A stretch of DNA of 37,686 bases from an uncultured Eggerthellaceae bacterium (GCA_944320405.1 CALUHI010000021.1:1-37686); one strand, 5' to 3'; counted from the first letter of the stretch, positions 23,475 to 31,866 are shown. Program-made: numbers and translations. Notes: generated from the sequence alone by a model not told the origin.

Positions 23475-26400
23475 GTGTCTAAAAACCTCAAGATCAAAGC
23501 GGCGATCATCGCCGTGTTTGTGGCCATCAGCGTGGTTGTCATGGGGTTCATCGTGTCGTCCATGCAAGATGAGCTTTCCTTGTCCAACTACACTGCCGAC
23601 ATCCAGCACGAGATGGACGACCTTCCCGGTCTGCTTGAAGCTTCGGCGGCAGAAACCGAGCAGAATACCCAGACCTATGACGAGATCTACCAGTCGAAGG
23701 CCGAAAGCGTCGCGTTTTTGGCGAACAACGACACCGGCTACGAGGCGACTAACGCCAAGATGCAGGAGTACAAAGACCTGCTTGGCGTGACCAACGTGAT
23801 GATCGTCTCCCGCGACGGCGAGGTGATCGCCGAGGCGCAGGAAACCGTTGCGAACTTCTCCTATGCGCGCTTCAACCAGCTGCGCACGGTGTTTGAAACG
23901 GGCGAATCCTCCGAGCCCGTGGAGGTTTACTTCGCCGAGAAAGATGCGCACTTCCGCTATTACGCCGCGCGCATCGACGACAACACTATGGTTGTGGTGG
24001 GGCAGGACCCCCAGGAGCTCGACGATCTGATCGAGAGCACCGCTTCGTTGGCAAGCGTGCTGGGCAACCTCACCGTAGGCCAGACCGGTTACGTGTTCGC
24101 AGTCTCCACGCAGAACTACCTGGTGGAATACCACCCCAATGCCGAATACGTGGGCATCGACGTCATCGAGGCGGGCGTCGATGTGTCTGATCTTGAAGAC
24201 GGCAAGTTCGGCTGGATCGAGTTCCAAGGCGAGCGCCTGTTCGCCGGCGTATCCGAGATCGGCGACACCTACTACATCAGTGCCGTGCCCGAAAGCGAAA
24301 TGGCTTCTTCGCGCAACCTCACCGTGGGTGTGGTTCTGTTCATCTTCTTCTCGGCAGCAATGATCGTGGCCGTGTACGGCGTCTTTGTGAACCGCGAGGA
24401 AGAAAAGCGTGGCTACAACCCCGCGAACTATCTCAACATGGGACCGCTGCGCTTCAACAGGTCCATCGCCAAACGCGCTGTGGTCCTCTCGTTCATCGGC
24501 TTCCTTGCCGTTGCGGGCGTGACGTTCTACATGCAGACGCTGTTCTCGCTGTCGGCAGAATCGGTGAGCAGCAATGAACGCGCGGCCGACATCGAAGAGA
24601 CCATTCAGCGCACCAATGCTCAGGCCGACGCGCTGACCGAGCAGTACGACGCGCGCTACCTGAACAAGACCCAGGTTGCTGCCTATGCGCTGGAGCACAA
24701 CTCCGACCTCAAGTCGCGTGAGAAGCTGCAGGAACTTGCTGACGTGCTGCAGGTGCAGTACTTGTACGTGTTCGACCAGGAAGGCGTGATGGCCTCGACG
24801 AACTCGCCCTACACGAATTTCGTGCTGAGCGAGAACCCCGAGGATCAGAGCTATCCGTTCCGCAGGTTGCTGCAAGGCGTGGAGTACTACATCCAGGAGC
24901 CGCGCGCCGAGGAGGTCTCCGGCGAGCTGCGCCAGTACATCGGCGTGACGCTGCGCACTGCCGACGGACAGACTGACGGCTTCGTGCAGGCAAGCATCCG
25001 CTCCAGCCGCCTGGAGGACCTGCTGGCCACCGTCAACATCGACAATATCCTTGATGGCGTGAAGGTGGGTCAGAACGGTTTCGCGTTCGCGGTGAACAAA
25101 AACGACGGCACGTTTGCCTATTTCCCCAACTCCGACCTGGTGGGACGCGATGCGCGCTCTTACGGCATGACCGACGCCCAGCTGAAGGACAGCTACAGCG
25201 ACTTCATCAAGGTGGATGGTGTCTCGTACTACGCCACCTCGTTCGAGAGCGGCGATTACTACGTGTACGTCGCCCAGCCCGAAAGCGAGCTGATGACCGA
25301 GCGCGTGCCTCTTACCGTGGCGATGAGCGTGAGCGGTCTGGTATGCCAGGTGATCATCTTCCTGCTGGTGTCGTTTGAGGTTCGTCCGCGCAGGCCTCTC
25401 TCTCCTGCAGGAGGGGGCGGCGAGGGCGGTGCACCGGTCGATCCGGATGCGCCCGATCCGCAGTGGCCGCGCGACGATGACGACAACCCCGACTCGCGCA
25501 TGTTTGACGTGACGATGCCCGACGGCCGCGTGACCAAGACGGAGTCGGCGGCAAGCCGTTGGCTGTACCGCTCCATGAACTGGGGCGAGAAATCCGCCGA
25601 GCAGCGCACGCTCACGGTGATCAAGGTGCTTCTGGGCGTGTTTGCCGTCGCGGTGTGTCTTGCGGTTATCTTCAAGGACAGCGTGTTCCCGCCTGACTCG
25701 GTGTTTGCTTACGTTCTGAGCAACAACTGGGAGTACGGCTTGAATGTGTTCGCCATTACGGCGGCCATTATGATCGCGTGCGTCGTGCTGACCGCCACCG
25801 TGGTTGTGAAGCAGCTGCTGCATCTGCTCTCCGGCGTGTTCGGCGCCCGCGGCGAGACCATCTGCCGCCTTTTGGGCAGCTTCATCAAGTACGCGTCCAT
25901 CATTGGCATGGTGTACTACTGCTTGCTGGTCATCGGCATCGATGGCACCACGCTTCTGGCTTCCGCCGGCATCTTGTCCATCGCTATCTCCTTCGGCGCG
26001 AAGGAGCTCGTGGCCGATATCCTGAGCGGTTTGTTCATCATCTTCGAGGGCGAGTTCCGCGTGGGCGACATCATCATGGTGGGCTCTCGCCGCGGCACCG
26101 TCATGGAGATCGGCGTGCGCACCACCAAGATCAACGATGGCAACGGCAACGTCATCATCATCCGCAACAGCGAGGTGAGCGACGTAACCAACATGACCAA
26201 GGAATCGTCGTTTGCCACCTGCGATATGGCTATCGAGTACGGTGAATCGCTCGAGCGCGTGGAGTCCATCCTCGAGAAGGAGTTCCCCAACATCGTTCGT
26301 CGCCTGCCCGCCATCGAGGACGGCCCGTTCTACCGCGGCGTGGTGGCGCTCAACGACAACAGCGTGGTCATCCGCATCGTGGTTCAGTGCGCCGAATCCA

Positions 26401-26624
26401 ACAGGGGTCAGGTGGAGCGCGACTTGCGTCGTGAGATGAAGCTGATCTTCGACGAGTACGAGATCAACATTCCGTATCCACAGGTTGTGGTGCATCAGCC
26501 CATCGTGTACAAGAAGGCAACTCTCGCCGAGCAGCTGCGCGCTGATCGCTTCAACGAGGAACAGAAGGCTGCCGGCCGCAACATCGGCAACGAAGACTTC
26601 GACGACGATGATGGACGTCACTAG
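23475..26624 (+). CDS. Tandem double-Cache sensor fused to an MscS-type channel
   Basis: A 1049-residue membrane protein. Order: helix 9-30; extracellular Cache-like domain about 31-275; helix about 281-305; helix about 334-358; second Cache-like domain about 359-608; helix about 612-636; a Gly/Pro/Asp-rich cytoplasmic linker about 637-680; helices near 712, 753 and 805; and the MscS pore helix and beta domain from about 829 (SIAISFGAKELVADILSGLF then FRVGDIIMV). The sensor halves are duplicates: VGQTGYVFAV (about 201) and VGQNGFAFAV (about 532), and PESEM (about 271) and PESEL (about 600), recur about 330 residues apart. Cache domains bind small ligands outside the cell; MscS channels release solutes. 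The fusion suggests a channel gated or tuned by ligand. GTG start, AGGAGG upstream, 9 bases after the lipoprotein. Confidence 0.9.
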   Translation: MSKNLKIKAAIIAVFVAISVVVMGFIVSSMQDELSLSNYTADIQHEMDDLPGLLEASAAETEQNTQTYDEIYQSKAESVAFLANNDTGYEATNAKMQEYKDLLGVTNVMIVSRDGEVIAEAQETVANFSYARFNQLRTVFETGESSEPVEVYFAEKDAHFRYYAARIDDNTMVVVGQDPQELDDLIESTASLASVLGNLTVGQTGYVFAVSTQNYLVEYHPNAEYVGIDVIEAGVDVSDLEDGKFGWIEFQGERLFAGVSEIGDTYYISAVPESEMASSRNLTVGVVLFIFFSAAMIVAVYGVFVNREEEKRGYNPANYLNMGPLRFNRSIAKRAVVLSFIGFLAVAGVTFYMQTLFSLSAESVSSNERAADIEETIQRTNAQADALTEQYDARYLNKTQVAAYALEHNSDLKSREKLQELADVLQVQYLYVFDQEGVMASTNSPYTNFVLSENPEDQSYPFRRLLQGVEYYIQEPRAEEVSGELRQYIGVTLRTADGQTDGFVQASIRSSRLEDLLATVNIDNILDGVKVGQNGFAFAVNKNDGTFAYFPNSDLVGRDARSYGMTDAQLKDSYSDFIKVDGVSYYATSFESGDYYVYVAQPESELMTERVPLTVAMSVSGLVCQVIIFLLVSFEVRPRRPLSPAGGGGEGGAPVDPDAPDPQWPRDDDDNPDSRMFDVTMPDGRVTKTESAASRWLYRSMNWGEKSAEQRTLTVIKVLLGVFAVAVCLAVIFKDSVFPPDSVFAYVLSNNWEYGLNVFAITAAIMIACVVLTATVVVKQLLHLLSGVFGARGETICRLLGSFIKYASIIGMVYYCLLVIGIDGTTLLASAGILSIAISFGAKELVADILSGLFIIFEGEFRVGDIIMVGSRRGTVMEIGVRTTKINDGNGNVIIIRNSEVSDVTNMTKESSFATCDMAIEYGESLERVESILEKEFPNIVRRLPAIEDGPFYRGVVALNDNSVVIRIVVQCAESNRGQVERDLRREMKLIFDEYEINIPYPQVVVHQPIVYKKATLAEQLRADRFNEEQKAAGRNIGNEDFDDDDGRH

Positions 26625-26649
26625 GGTGTTCTGCCTCTGATCGTTCCAA

Positions 26650-26684
26650 GGGCCGACCTTCTGCACAGCGCGGCGGGTCGGCCC
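26650..26684 (+). terminator. Hairpin after the Cache-MscS gene
   Basis: GGGCCGACC (26650-26658) and GGTCGGCCC (26676-26684) form a perfect 9-base stem with a 17-base loop, without a T-run. It lies just upstream of a second, stronger stem and may protect the 3' end of the mRNA. Confidence 0.5.
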
Positions 26685-26695
26685 GGAAACGAGAA

Positions 26696-26752
26696 GGGGG
26701 TCAGCCGCTTCCCCTGCTTTATGATGGGAAAGCGGCTGACCCCCTCTTTTTT
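26696..26752. terminator. Strong bidirectional terminator between channel and cyclase genes
   Basis: A 15-base GC-rich stem (GGGGGTCAGCCGCTT, 26696-26710, with its complement at 26730-26744), extendable by CCC/GGG past a one-base bulge, is followed on the plus strand by TCTTTTTT. It separates convergent genes. The arm resembles dispersed REP-like sequences, so it may be a repeat used as terminator. Confidence 0.85.
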
Positions 26753-26758
26753 GCGCTC

Positions 26759-28153
26759 CTAGCGTCTGTAACGGGCATCGCCCTTGCCGCGGTAGTGTTC
26801 ACCTTTCGCGCGGTACATGCGACGGTCGGCTTCCTCGAACTGCGCTTCGATGTTGCAGGCGGTGTTGCGATACGATGCACCCGCCGAGATGCTGATGCCG
26901 TCGTCCTCCATGGCTTGGTGCGCTTTCTCCACGTTGCTCATGAACGCCTCGCGGGACGATTCCGTGTCGATGATCACGAACTCGTCGCCGCCAATGCGAT
27001 ACGCCTTTCCGTCGAAGAACTTCCTGATGTGTTCGGCAGAGCGGCAGATGAGCTCGTCGCCGGCGCGATGCCCCAGGCTGTCGTTGGTTTCTTTCAGGCC
27101 GTTGATATCGAAGTAGGCCACACCCAGACGCGGTGCGTCGACATAGGCGCTGTCGCGCATTTCGCGGTTGAACTTGTTGCGGTTGAACAGCCCGGTAAGG
27201 GAGTCCTCGTAGCTTTGACGCTCGAGTGCCTGTTCCAGCACGATGCGCTCGCTGATGTCGAAGGCGATCTTTTGGATGACGTCGCCTTCTTCAGTGCGAT
27301 CAACCAGTTCGTTGTTCGACGACACGTACATCGTCTCGCCGTTGGCGCGCTCCATCTTTGCGATCATGTCAACACGGTCGCCCGGCTCTCTCAGGCTCGT
27401 CATCAGCTGGCGCGCCATCTTGGCATCTTCTTCGGCGAGATATGGGCAATAGCCGCCCGACCAGTCCAGATCGTAGAGCTGATCTGTCGAAATACCGATC
27501 AAATCGGCGGCAGCGGGGTTGATCATCAACGGTTTGAATCCCTCGGACGTTCGCAGCATGCGCATGATGACGCAGGGAACGGTGGAGTAGATGCTGGAGA
27601 GCTCTTTGGACTGCTCGTCGAGCTTGCGTTTCTGTTCTTCGATCTGCTCTTGAAGGTAGGCGTAGGAGTGCTTCGTCATTTTCGTGGGAAAGCCCACGTC
27701 GTCCGCCACCATTTCCACGTAGGGGTTCGACAGGTGGATGTGGAAGCAGCGCATGCCTTTTTCGGTGGTGCGGAATCCCATGGAAATGCGCTGATGGACG
27801 CGGATGAACGCGTTGGTGGAGGGGTCGGTTTCCACCCAGTAGATGCCCGTTACCAAATAGGTATGCGGCGCGGGTTCGATGACGTCGTAGCGCTCTTCGC
27901 GTATTCGGCATTTGAGCACCTTGCCCTTGAACTCGCGAAAGATGCCCGCCACGGTATTGCTTCCTATGGCGTATTCGTGCTCTGCCGCACCAAACCAACT
28001 GAAGCAATCGTCCTCGTCGAGCAGGTCGATTATCGCCTCGACGTCGTTTTCGCAGTAGTGCTTGTGCAGGATGTATCGGGTAAGACGGATGGCTTCCTGC
28101 TGGGGATCTTTGCAGGGGGAGGTAGGGAGGTCGGTGCTCAGGGCATCTGACAT
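26759..28153 (-). CDS. Diguanylate cyclase with NTF2/SnoaL-like and PAS domains
   Basis: A 464-residue soluble protein. Residues about 20-150 look like an NTF2/SnoaL-type fold, about 165-190 are a charged coiled coil (EEQKRKLDEQSKELS), about 190-310 are PAS-like, and 315-464 are a GGDEF domain with intact active site RIGGDEFVII and the DSLTGLFNRNKF entry motif. It should make cyclic di-GMP. The usual inhibitory RxxD site upstream of GGDEF is not in register (RKFFD ends 7 rather than 6 residues before it), so product inhibition is probably absent. Start supported by GGAGG 7 bases upstream. What the N-terminal domain senses is unknown; c-di-GMP signalling is sparse in gut Coriobacteriia. Confidence 0.88.
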   Translation of the reverse strand: MSDALSTDLPTSPCKDPQQEAIRLTRYILHKHYCENDVEAIIDLLDEDDCFSWFGAAEHEYAIGSNTVAGIFREFKGKVLKCRIREERYDVIEPAPHTYLVTGIYWVETDPSTNAFIRVHQRISMGFRTTEKGMRCFHIHLSNPYVEMVADDVGFPTKMTKHSYAYLQEQIEEQKRKLDEQSKELSSIYSTVPCVIMRMLRTSEGFKPLMINPAAADLIGISTDQLYDLDWSGGYCPYLAEEDAKMARQLMTSLREPGDRVDMIAKMERANGETMYVSSNNELVDRTEEGDVIQKIAFDISERIVLEQALERQSYEDSLTGLFNRNKFNREMRDSAYVDAPRLGVAYFDINGLKETNDSLGHRAGDELICRSAEHIRKFFDGKAYRIGGDEFVIIDTESSREAFMSNVEKAHQAMEDDGISISAGASYRNTACNIEAQFEEADRRMYRAKGEHYRGKGDARYRR

Positions 28154-28332
28154 GTGCTGCCTCCGATCTCGGTGCGATTTCTGCAGGTCTAAAATGGCGT
28201 TAACTTATCTATTTTAACGTAAGCTTAACCTCTCAACATTGTTGAAGCGGCATTTCACAGGATGGGATGACCTGCCTTTTCGAGTGGGAAGTGCGTATCA
28301 GCTGCAATTTAAGCAGGTGCGCGTTCGCCTGA
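28154..28332. promoter_or_regulatory. AT-rich promoter region of the cyclase gene
   Basis: A strikingly AT-rich island (about 28190-28240) in a GC-rich genome. It contains the inverted pair CGTTAA...TTAACG (28198-28219) and a TAAGCTTA palindrome. On the minus strand TTGAGA (28231-28236) is a fair -35 element, but spacing to the best -10 candidates is not ideal. No coding sequence is seen in this gap. Confidence 0.4.
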
Positions 28333-29010
28333 TCAGGGCAGGGCGATCACGTCGTAGCGCACTGCTTTCCCCGAAAGCGAATAGCTCGGTTTGACGCCTG
28401 CCAGATGCGGCCCTTTTGGTGGGCGCTTGATCACGGCTTTTCGCGGATGCGCGGCAAGCGCCGACCTCAGCAGCTCCTCGGCGTCGTCGCAGGGATTTTC
28501 CAAGTGGTGGAGCAGCTGGAACTTCTTTTTCACCGCAGCACTTTTTTGTCGGGCGGGAAACATCGGGTCGAGGTAGACGACGTCGGGGGCGAGGTCTCCC
28601 TCGGCAAGAGCGGAGATGCTGTCCTGTGCGCACAGCTCCATTCGCGCGATCGCGTCTGCCAAGCGCGGGTTTTCCGCACCACGGCGAAGCGCGTCTTCCA
28701 GCAGCGCGGCAATCACCGGGTTGCGCTCGAACATCTTCACCTGAAACCCCGCCGCGGCCAAAAGCAGCGAATCTTCGCCCAAACCCGCCGTTGCATCGAC
28801 GGCAAGCAGCGTCCCTTCTGCTTTTTTCACCTTCGCGGCGCGCACGAGCAGCTCGCGCGAAAGCCTGCCGGGGGCCAGACGTGGCTCCATGTCGCGGAAA
28901 TCTGCACGCAGCAGCATGCCGTCGCCTTCGAGCGTGAGCCCTTGGTCGGACAGGCGAAGGTCCAGGCCGCAGCGCGCGGCTTCAGCTATGGCGTGTTCGA
29001 TGCGATCCAT
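28333..29010 (-). CDS. rsmJ: RsmJ-like 16S rRNA guanine-N2 methyltransferase
   Basis: A 225-residue class I SAM methyltransferase. The SAM-binding motif DATAGLGEDSLLLAAAG (about 72-88), the acidic FERNPVIAALLEDAL loop and the catalytic-region YLDPMFPARQKSAAVKKKFQ match RsmJ (YhiQ), which methylates G1516 of E. coli 16S rRNA. The KRPPKGP segment near the C-terminus also fits. The ATG at 29010 follows GGGGAG. It is monocistronic. Function is inferred from family; RsmJ is best known from gammaproteobacteria, so the exact target base in this organism is less certain. Confidence 0.88.
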   Translation of the reverse strand: MDRIEHAIAEAARCGLDLRLSDQGLTLEGDGMLLRADFRDMEPRLAPGRLSRELLVRAAKVKKAEGTLLAVDATAGLGEDSLLLAAAGFQVKMFERNPVIAALLEDALRRGAENPRLADAIARMELCAQDSISALAEGDLAPDVVYLDPMFPARQKSAAVKKKFQLLHHLENPCDDAEELLRSALAAHPRKAVIKRPPKGPHLAGVKPSYSLSGKAVRYDVIALP

Positions 29011-29055
29011 AGCTCCCCATTATGCCTCATCGAGGTCGGGCGTGCTAAACTACAC

Positions 29056-29082
29056 GGCGTCATCTGAATTCGGGATGACGCC
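29056..29082. other. Hairpin in the leader of the OYE-type reductase gene
   Basis: GGCGTCAT (29056-29063) and ATGACGCC (29075-29082) form a perfect 8-base stem with an 11-base loop about 84 bases before the ATG. There is no T-run. A TAAACT at 29045-29050 just upstream could be the -10 box, which would place the dyad at the transcription start as an operator. Confidence 0.4.
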
Positions 29083-29165
29083 GACTGAACGGGGTGTTGC
29101 GCCTGAACTTGGGGTAGAACGGGTGCACGTCATGCCGGTCGGCGCAATCGACAAAAGGGGAGAAC

Positions 29166-31112
29166 ATGAAGCGCGATTATCCGAATCTCTGCAAACCGCT
29201 CCAGATTGGCCGTCTGACGCTGCGCAACCGCATGTGTTCGGCCCCGCTGGGCGCCACCGACATTGATGCCCAGGGCACGCCCGGCCCGCGCACGCTTGGC
29301 TTCTACGAGGCTCGTGCGAAGGGCGGCGCCGCTATCGTCACGGTGAGCGAACTTGTCGTCCATCCCGAAACCGATGGCTCCCAGATGCTCCATCTTTCGT
29401 TGAAGGTGCCCGGCCAGCTGGGTGCGTTCGCCTATGTGGCCGACGCTATCAAGCGCCATGGCGCGGTGGCCTCCATCGAACTTTCCCATTCCGGTCAATA
29501 CGCCGGCACCTACATGGTGGACAAGAAGGGCAAAGGAGAGCTTCACCAGTACGGCCCCAGCGACGGCGTCCGTCCGGACGGCATTCCCGTGAAGGCGCTC
29601 ACGAAAGAGCAGATCGACAGCATCGTGGCCGCGTACGCCCAGGCAGCTGGCCTTGCCAAGCGTGCGGGCTTTCAGATGTGCATGGTTCATGCAGGCCATG
29701 GCTGGCTGATCAACCAGTTCCTCTCGCCGTACTTCAACCATCGTGACGACGAGTACGGCGGATCGCTCGAAAATCGCGTGCGCTTCGCCCGCGAAGTGCT
29801 GACCGCAGTCCGCGCCGAAGTGGGTCCGGGATTCCCCATCGAGCTTCGCATGAGCGGATCCGAGTTGTTCGACGGCGGTTACGATCTTGATGAAGGCGTG
29901 CGCATTGCGCAGGCGCTCGAGGATCTTGTTGACATCATCCATGTGTCTGCCGGGTCGTACCAGTTCGGATTCTCGGTCACGCATCCGTCGATGTTCCGCG
30001 ACCACGGCTGCAACGTGTATTTGGCGCGTGAGATCAAAAAGCATGTGAGCAAGCCGGTTGCCACGTTGGGTGGACTTTCCGACCCGCAGCAGATGGAGGA
30101 CATCATCGCCAACGGCGATGCCGATCTCGTGGCGATGGGCCGTGCCCTCTTGGCCGATCCGAACCTGCCGAACAAAGTGATGGCGAACCAGGGCGACCAC
30201 ATCGTCCGCTGCATGCGCTGCTTTGCCTGCATGGCCGAGCGTCCCGTTACGCAGACGCGTCGTTGCGCCATCAACCCGCGCATCGGACGTGAGCTTGAGG
30301 GCCTTGACATTACGCCTGCCGCGTGCAAGCGCCGCGTGCTGGTGGTGGGCGGCGGCATCGCCGGCATGGTTGCGGCGCGCACCGCAGCGATGCGCGGCCA
30401 CGACGTCACGCTGTGCGAGGCCGGCCCCGAGCTCGGCGGCATCCTGCGCACCGAGCAGGCGCTGCCGTTCAAGCAGGACATGTACCGTCTGGGCCGCACC
30501 TACGAGGTGCTGTGCCGCGACGCTGGCGTGCATATCTGCCTGAACACGCCGGTCGACGCTGCGTTCGCCGAGGCGTTTGACGCCGACGCCTGCATCGTGG
30601 CAGTGGGCTCCGAGCCTATGAGCATGCCCGTGCCCGTGAGCGACGACGCGCGCGTGGTCAACGTGGAGAACATCTACCTTGAAGGCGCCAAGGTGACCGA
30701 GGACGTTGCCATCGTCGGCGGCGGCCTGACCGGCTGCGAATGCGCCCTGCTGATGGCAGGCAAGGGCAAGAAGGTGCACCTCATCGAGATGCGTGAGGGC
30801 CTGGCCATAGATGCCAACATCCGCCATCGTCCCATCCTGCTGAAGGAGATCGAGGAAGCTGGCATTGACGTGCGTCTGAACGCCGCTGCGGTCTCCGTGA
30901 GCGCCGAGGGCGTGACCGTGAAGCAGGACGGCGCCGAGAGGCTGGTGCCCGGCACCACCGTGGTGTGCGCCATCGGCCAGCGTTCGCGCCGCGACGCCGT
31001 CGAGCAGCTGCGCGATGCTGCGCCGTTCGTGCGCGTGGTGGGCGATGCCGTGCGCCCGTCCACCATCCTGAACGCCACCTATGAGGCGTTCCACGCGGCC
31101 ATGGACATCTAG
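29166..31112 (+). CDS. Old-yellow-enzyme type NADH:flavin oxidoreductase with Fe-S cluster (enoate reductase-like)
   Basis: A 648-residue protein with the architecture of 2,4-dienoyl-CoA reductase, BaiCD/BaiH and clostridial enoate reductases. It has an N-terminal FMN TIM barrel (about 1-340, with ELSHSGQ and the HAGHGWLINQFLSPYFNHR signature), a [4Fe-4S] segment (Cys350, 353, 356, 368) and a C-terminal FAD/NAD(P) domain (VLVVGGGIAGMVAARTAAMRG from about 391; a second motif VAIVGGGLTGCE). It reduces activated C=C bonds of an unsaturated acid, steroid or xenobiotic using NAD(P)H. The cysteine spacing reads x2-x2-x11, one residue shorter than the usual x2-x3-x11. Ribosome site AAGGGGAG. No neighbours hint at the substrate. 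Confidence 0.92.
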   Translation: MKRDYPNLCKPLQIGRLTLRNRMCSAPLGATDIDAQGTPGPRTLGFYEARAKGGAAIVTVSELVVHPETDGSQMLHLSLKVPGQLGAFAYVADAIKRHGAVASIELSHSGQYAGTYMVDKKGKGELHQYGPSDGVRPDGIPVKALTKEQIDSIVAAYAQAAGLAKRAGFQMCMVHAGHGWLINQFLSPYFNHRDDEYGGSLENRVRFAREVLTAVRAEVGPGFPIELRMSGSELFDGGYDLDEGVRIAQALEDLVDIIHVSAGSYQFGFSVTHPSMFRDHGCNVYLAREIKKHVSKPVATLGGLSDPQQMEDIIANGDADLVAMGRALLADPNLPNKVMANQGDHIVRCMRCFACMAERPVTQTRRCAINPRIGRELEGLDITPAACKRRVLVVGGGIAGMVAARTAAMRGHDVTLCEAGPELGGILRTEQALPFKQDMYRLGRTYEVLCRDAGVHICLNTPVDAAFAEAFDADACIVAVGSEPMSMPVPVSDDARVVNVENIYLEGAKVTEDVAIVGGGLTGCECALLMAGKGKKVHLIEMREGLAIDANIRHRPILLKEIEEAGIDVRLNAAAVSVSAEGVTVKQDGAERLVPGTTVVCAIGQRSRRDAVEQLRDAAPFVRVVGDAVRPSTILNATYEAFHAAMDI

Positions 31113-31139
31113 TCTGGCTCTGCCTCCAAGTTAGAAGCT

Positions 31140-31175
31140 GAAACGCCCTGGGCGGTGTTCCGTCCAGGGCGTTTC
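31140..31175 (+). terminator. Terminator after the OYE-type reductase gene
   Basis: GAAACGCCCTGG (31140-31151) and its exact complement (31164-31175) form a 12-base stem with a 12-base loop, followed by a short CTTTA. It is placed between convergent genes. The weak T-tract lowers confidence slightly. Confidence 0.75.
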
Positions 31176-31200
31176 CTTTAGTGCGGTGGGCGAGTGCTGG

Positions 31201-31638
31201 CTATCCCAGCAGGATGTCGCGCGCTCGGGCGTATTTCTGGCGACGGCGCGAGAGGAGCTCTTCCGTTACGCCGTCCATGCCGGCGAAGCGTGATTCGTCG
31301 GAGTTGTGCGCGAGGTCCGCCAGCTTCACCTTCTGCGCCACCGGATGCCCCTTGATGGCGCGGACGTAGTCGAAGTAGTCGACGGCGGGGTCGTGCGTCA
31401 TCAGGCGAACGCCTTCCACAACCTCAGGCGGAAACTCGCGCACGAGATCGTCCAGCGTGACGTCGGTGTCTTCCACGACGTCGTGGAGCAGGGCGACGCA
31501 GGTGCTGGCCTCGTCGTCCATCTGCTCGGCAAGATGATAGGGGTGGAAGATGTAGGGCTGCCCGCATTTGTCAACCTGGCCCTCGTGGGCGGCGTAGGCC
31601 AGCTTCATCGCTTTGTTCGTCAGCGGCGTGTAGATCAT
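31201..31638 (-). CDS. Small HD-domain protein, alarmone (ppGpp) hydrolase-like
   Basis: A 145-residue protein consisting only of an HD hydrolase domain of the RelA/SpoT type. The metal and substrate residues are in place: His32 in FHPYHLAEQM, His52-Asp53 in LLHDVVEDTDV, and Asp108/Asn112 in KLADLAHNSD. Single-domain proteins of this kind (small alarmone hydrolases, Mesh1-like) remove the 3'-pyrophosphate of (p)ppGpp; related ones act on other nucleotides, so the substrate is inferred. Ribosome site AAAGGAG before the ATG. A good promoter lies about 60 bases upstream. Confidence 0.85.
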   Translation of the reverse strand: MIYTPLTNKAMKLAYAAHEGQVDKCGQPYIFHPYHLAEQMDDEASTCVALLHDVVEDTDVTLDDLVREFPPEVVEGVRLMTHDPAVDYFDYVRAIKGHPVAQKVKLADLAHNSDESRFAGMDGVTEELLSRRRQKYARARDILLG

Positions 31639-31695
31639 GCTCAGCTCCTTTCCGCAGCGGAACCCGCATGCGTTTGCAAGCGCGGTTTTCGTTTC

Positions 31696-31723
31696 ATTAT
31701 CGCGTTTGCCTTCGCAAGGTCAA
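31696..31723 (-). promoter_or_regulatory. Promoter of the HD-domain gene
   Basis: On the minus strand TTGACC (31718-31723) and GATAAT (31696-31701) are separated by 16 bases, close to the sigma-70 consensus. The expected leader is about 50 bases. Confidence 0.65.
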
Positions 31724-31796
31724 ACATGATGCACCCAGCGCTTTGAAGTGTTAGCGTAAAAGTCGCAATTTTGGCGAGAATCCGGCAAAGGCGGGC

Positions 31797-31802
31797 TATA
31801 AT
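31797..31802 (+). promoter_or_regulatory. -10 box of the ferritin gene
   Basis: A perfect TATAAT 65 bases before the ATG. A TTGGCG at 31771-31776 is 20 bases upstream, longer than ideal, so the promoter may need an activator. I see no obvious Fur-type box. Confidence 0.5.
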
Positions 31803-31866
31803 GCTGCCTGAAACAGACCGCGCGGCGCTGGGTTGTGCGGCGTCCCTCCCGAAGAAAGGATTATCC

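Noticed and set aside
22524-26666. A 1380-codon open frame on the minus strand opposite the lipoprotein and channel genes
   Set aside because: It runs exactly antisense to two well-supported genes, is very rich in His, Val and Asp as expected from reversed high-GC codons, and shows no domain or ribosome site. The length is a codon-bias artefact.
26795-28150. A 451-codon plus-strand frame opposite the cyclase
   Set aside because: The minus strand carries the GGDEF motif and a ribosome site; the plus frame has no recognisable motif.
29130-31094. A 654-codon minus-strand frame opposite the OYE-type reductase
   Set aside because: Same artefact; the plus strand has clear FMN, Fe-S and FAD motifs and a ribosome site.
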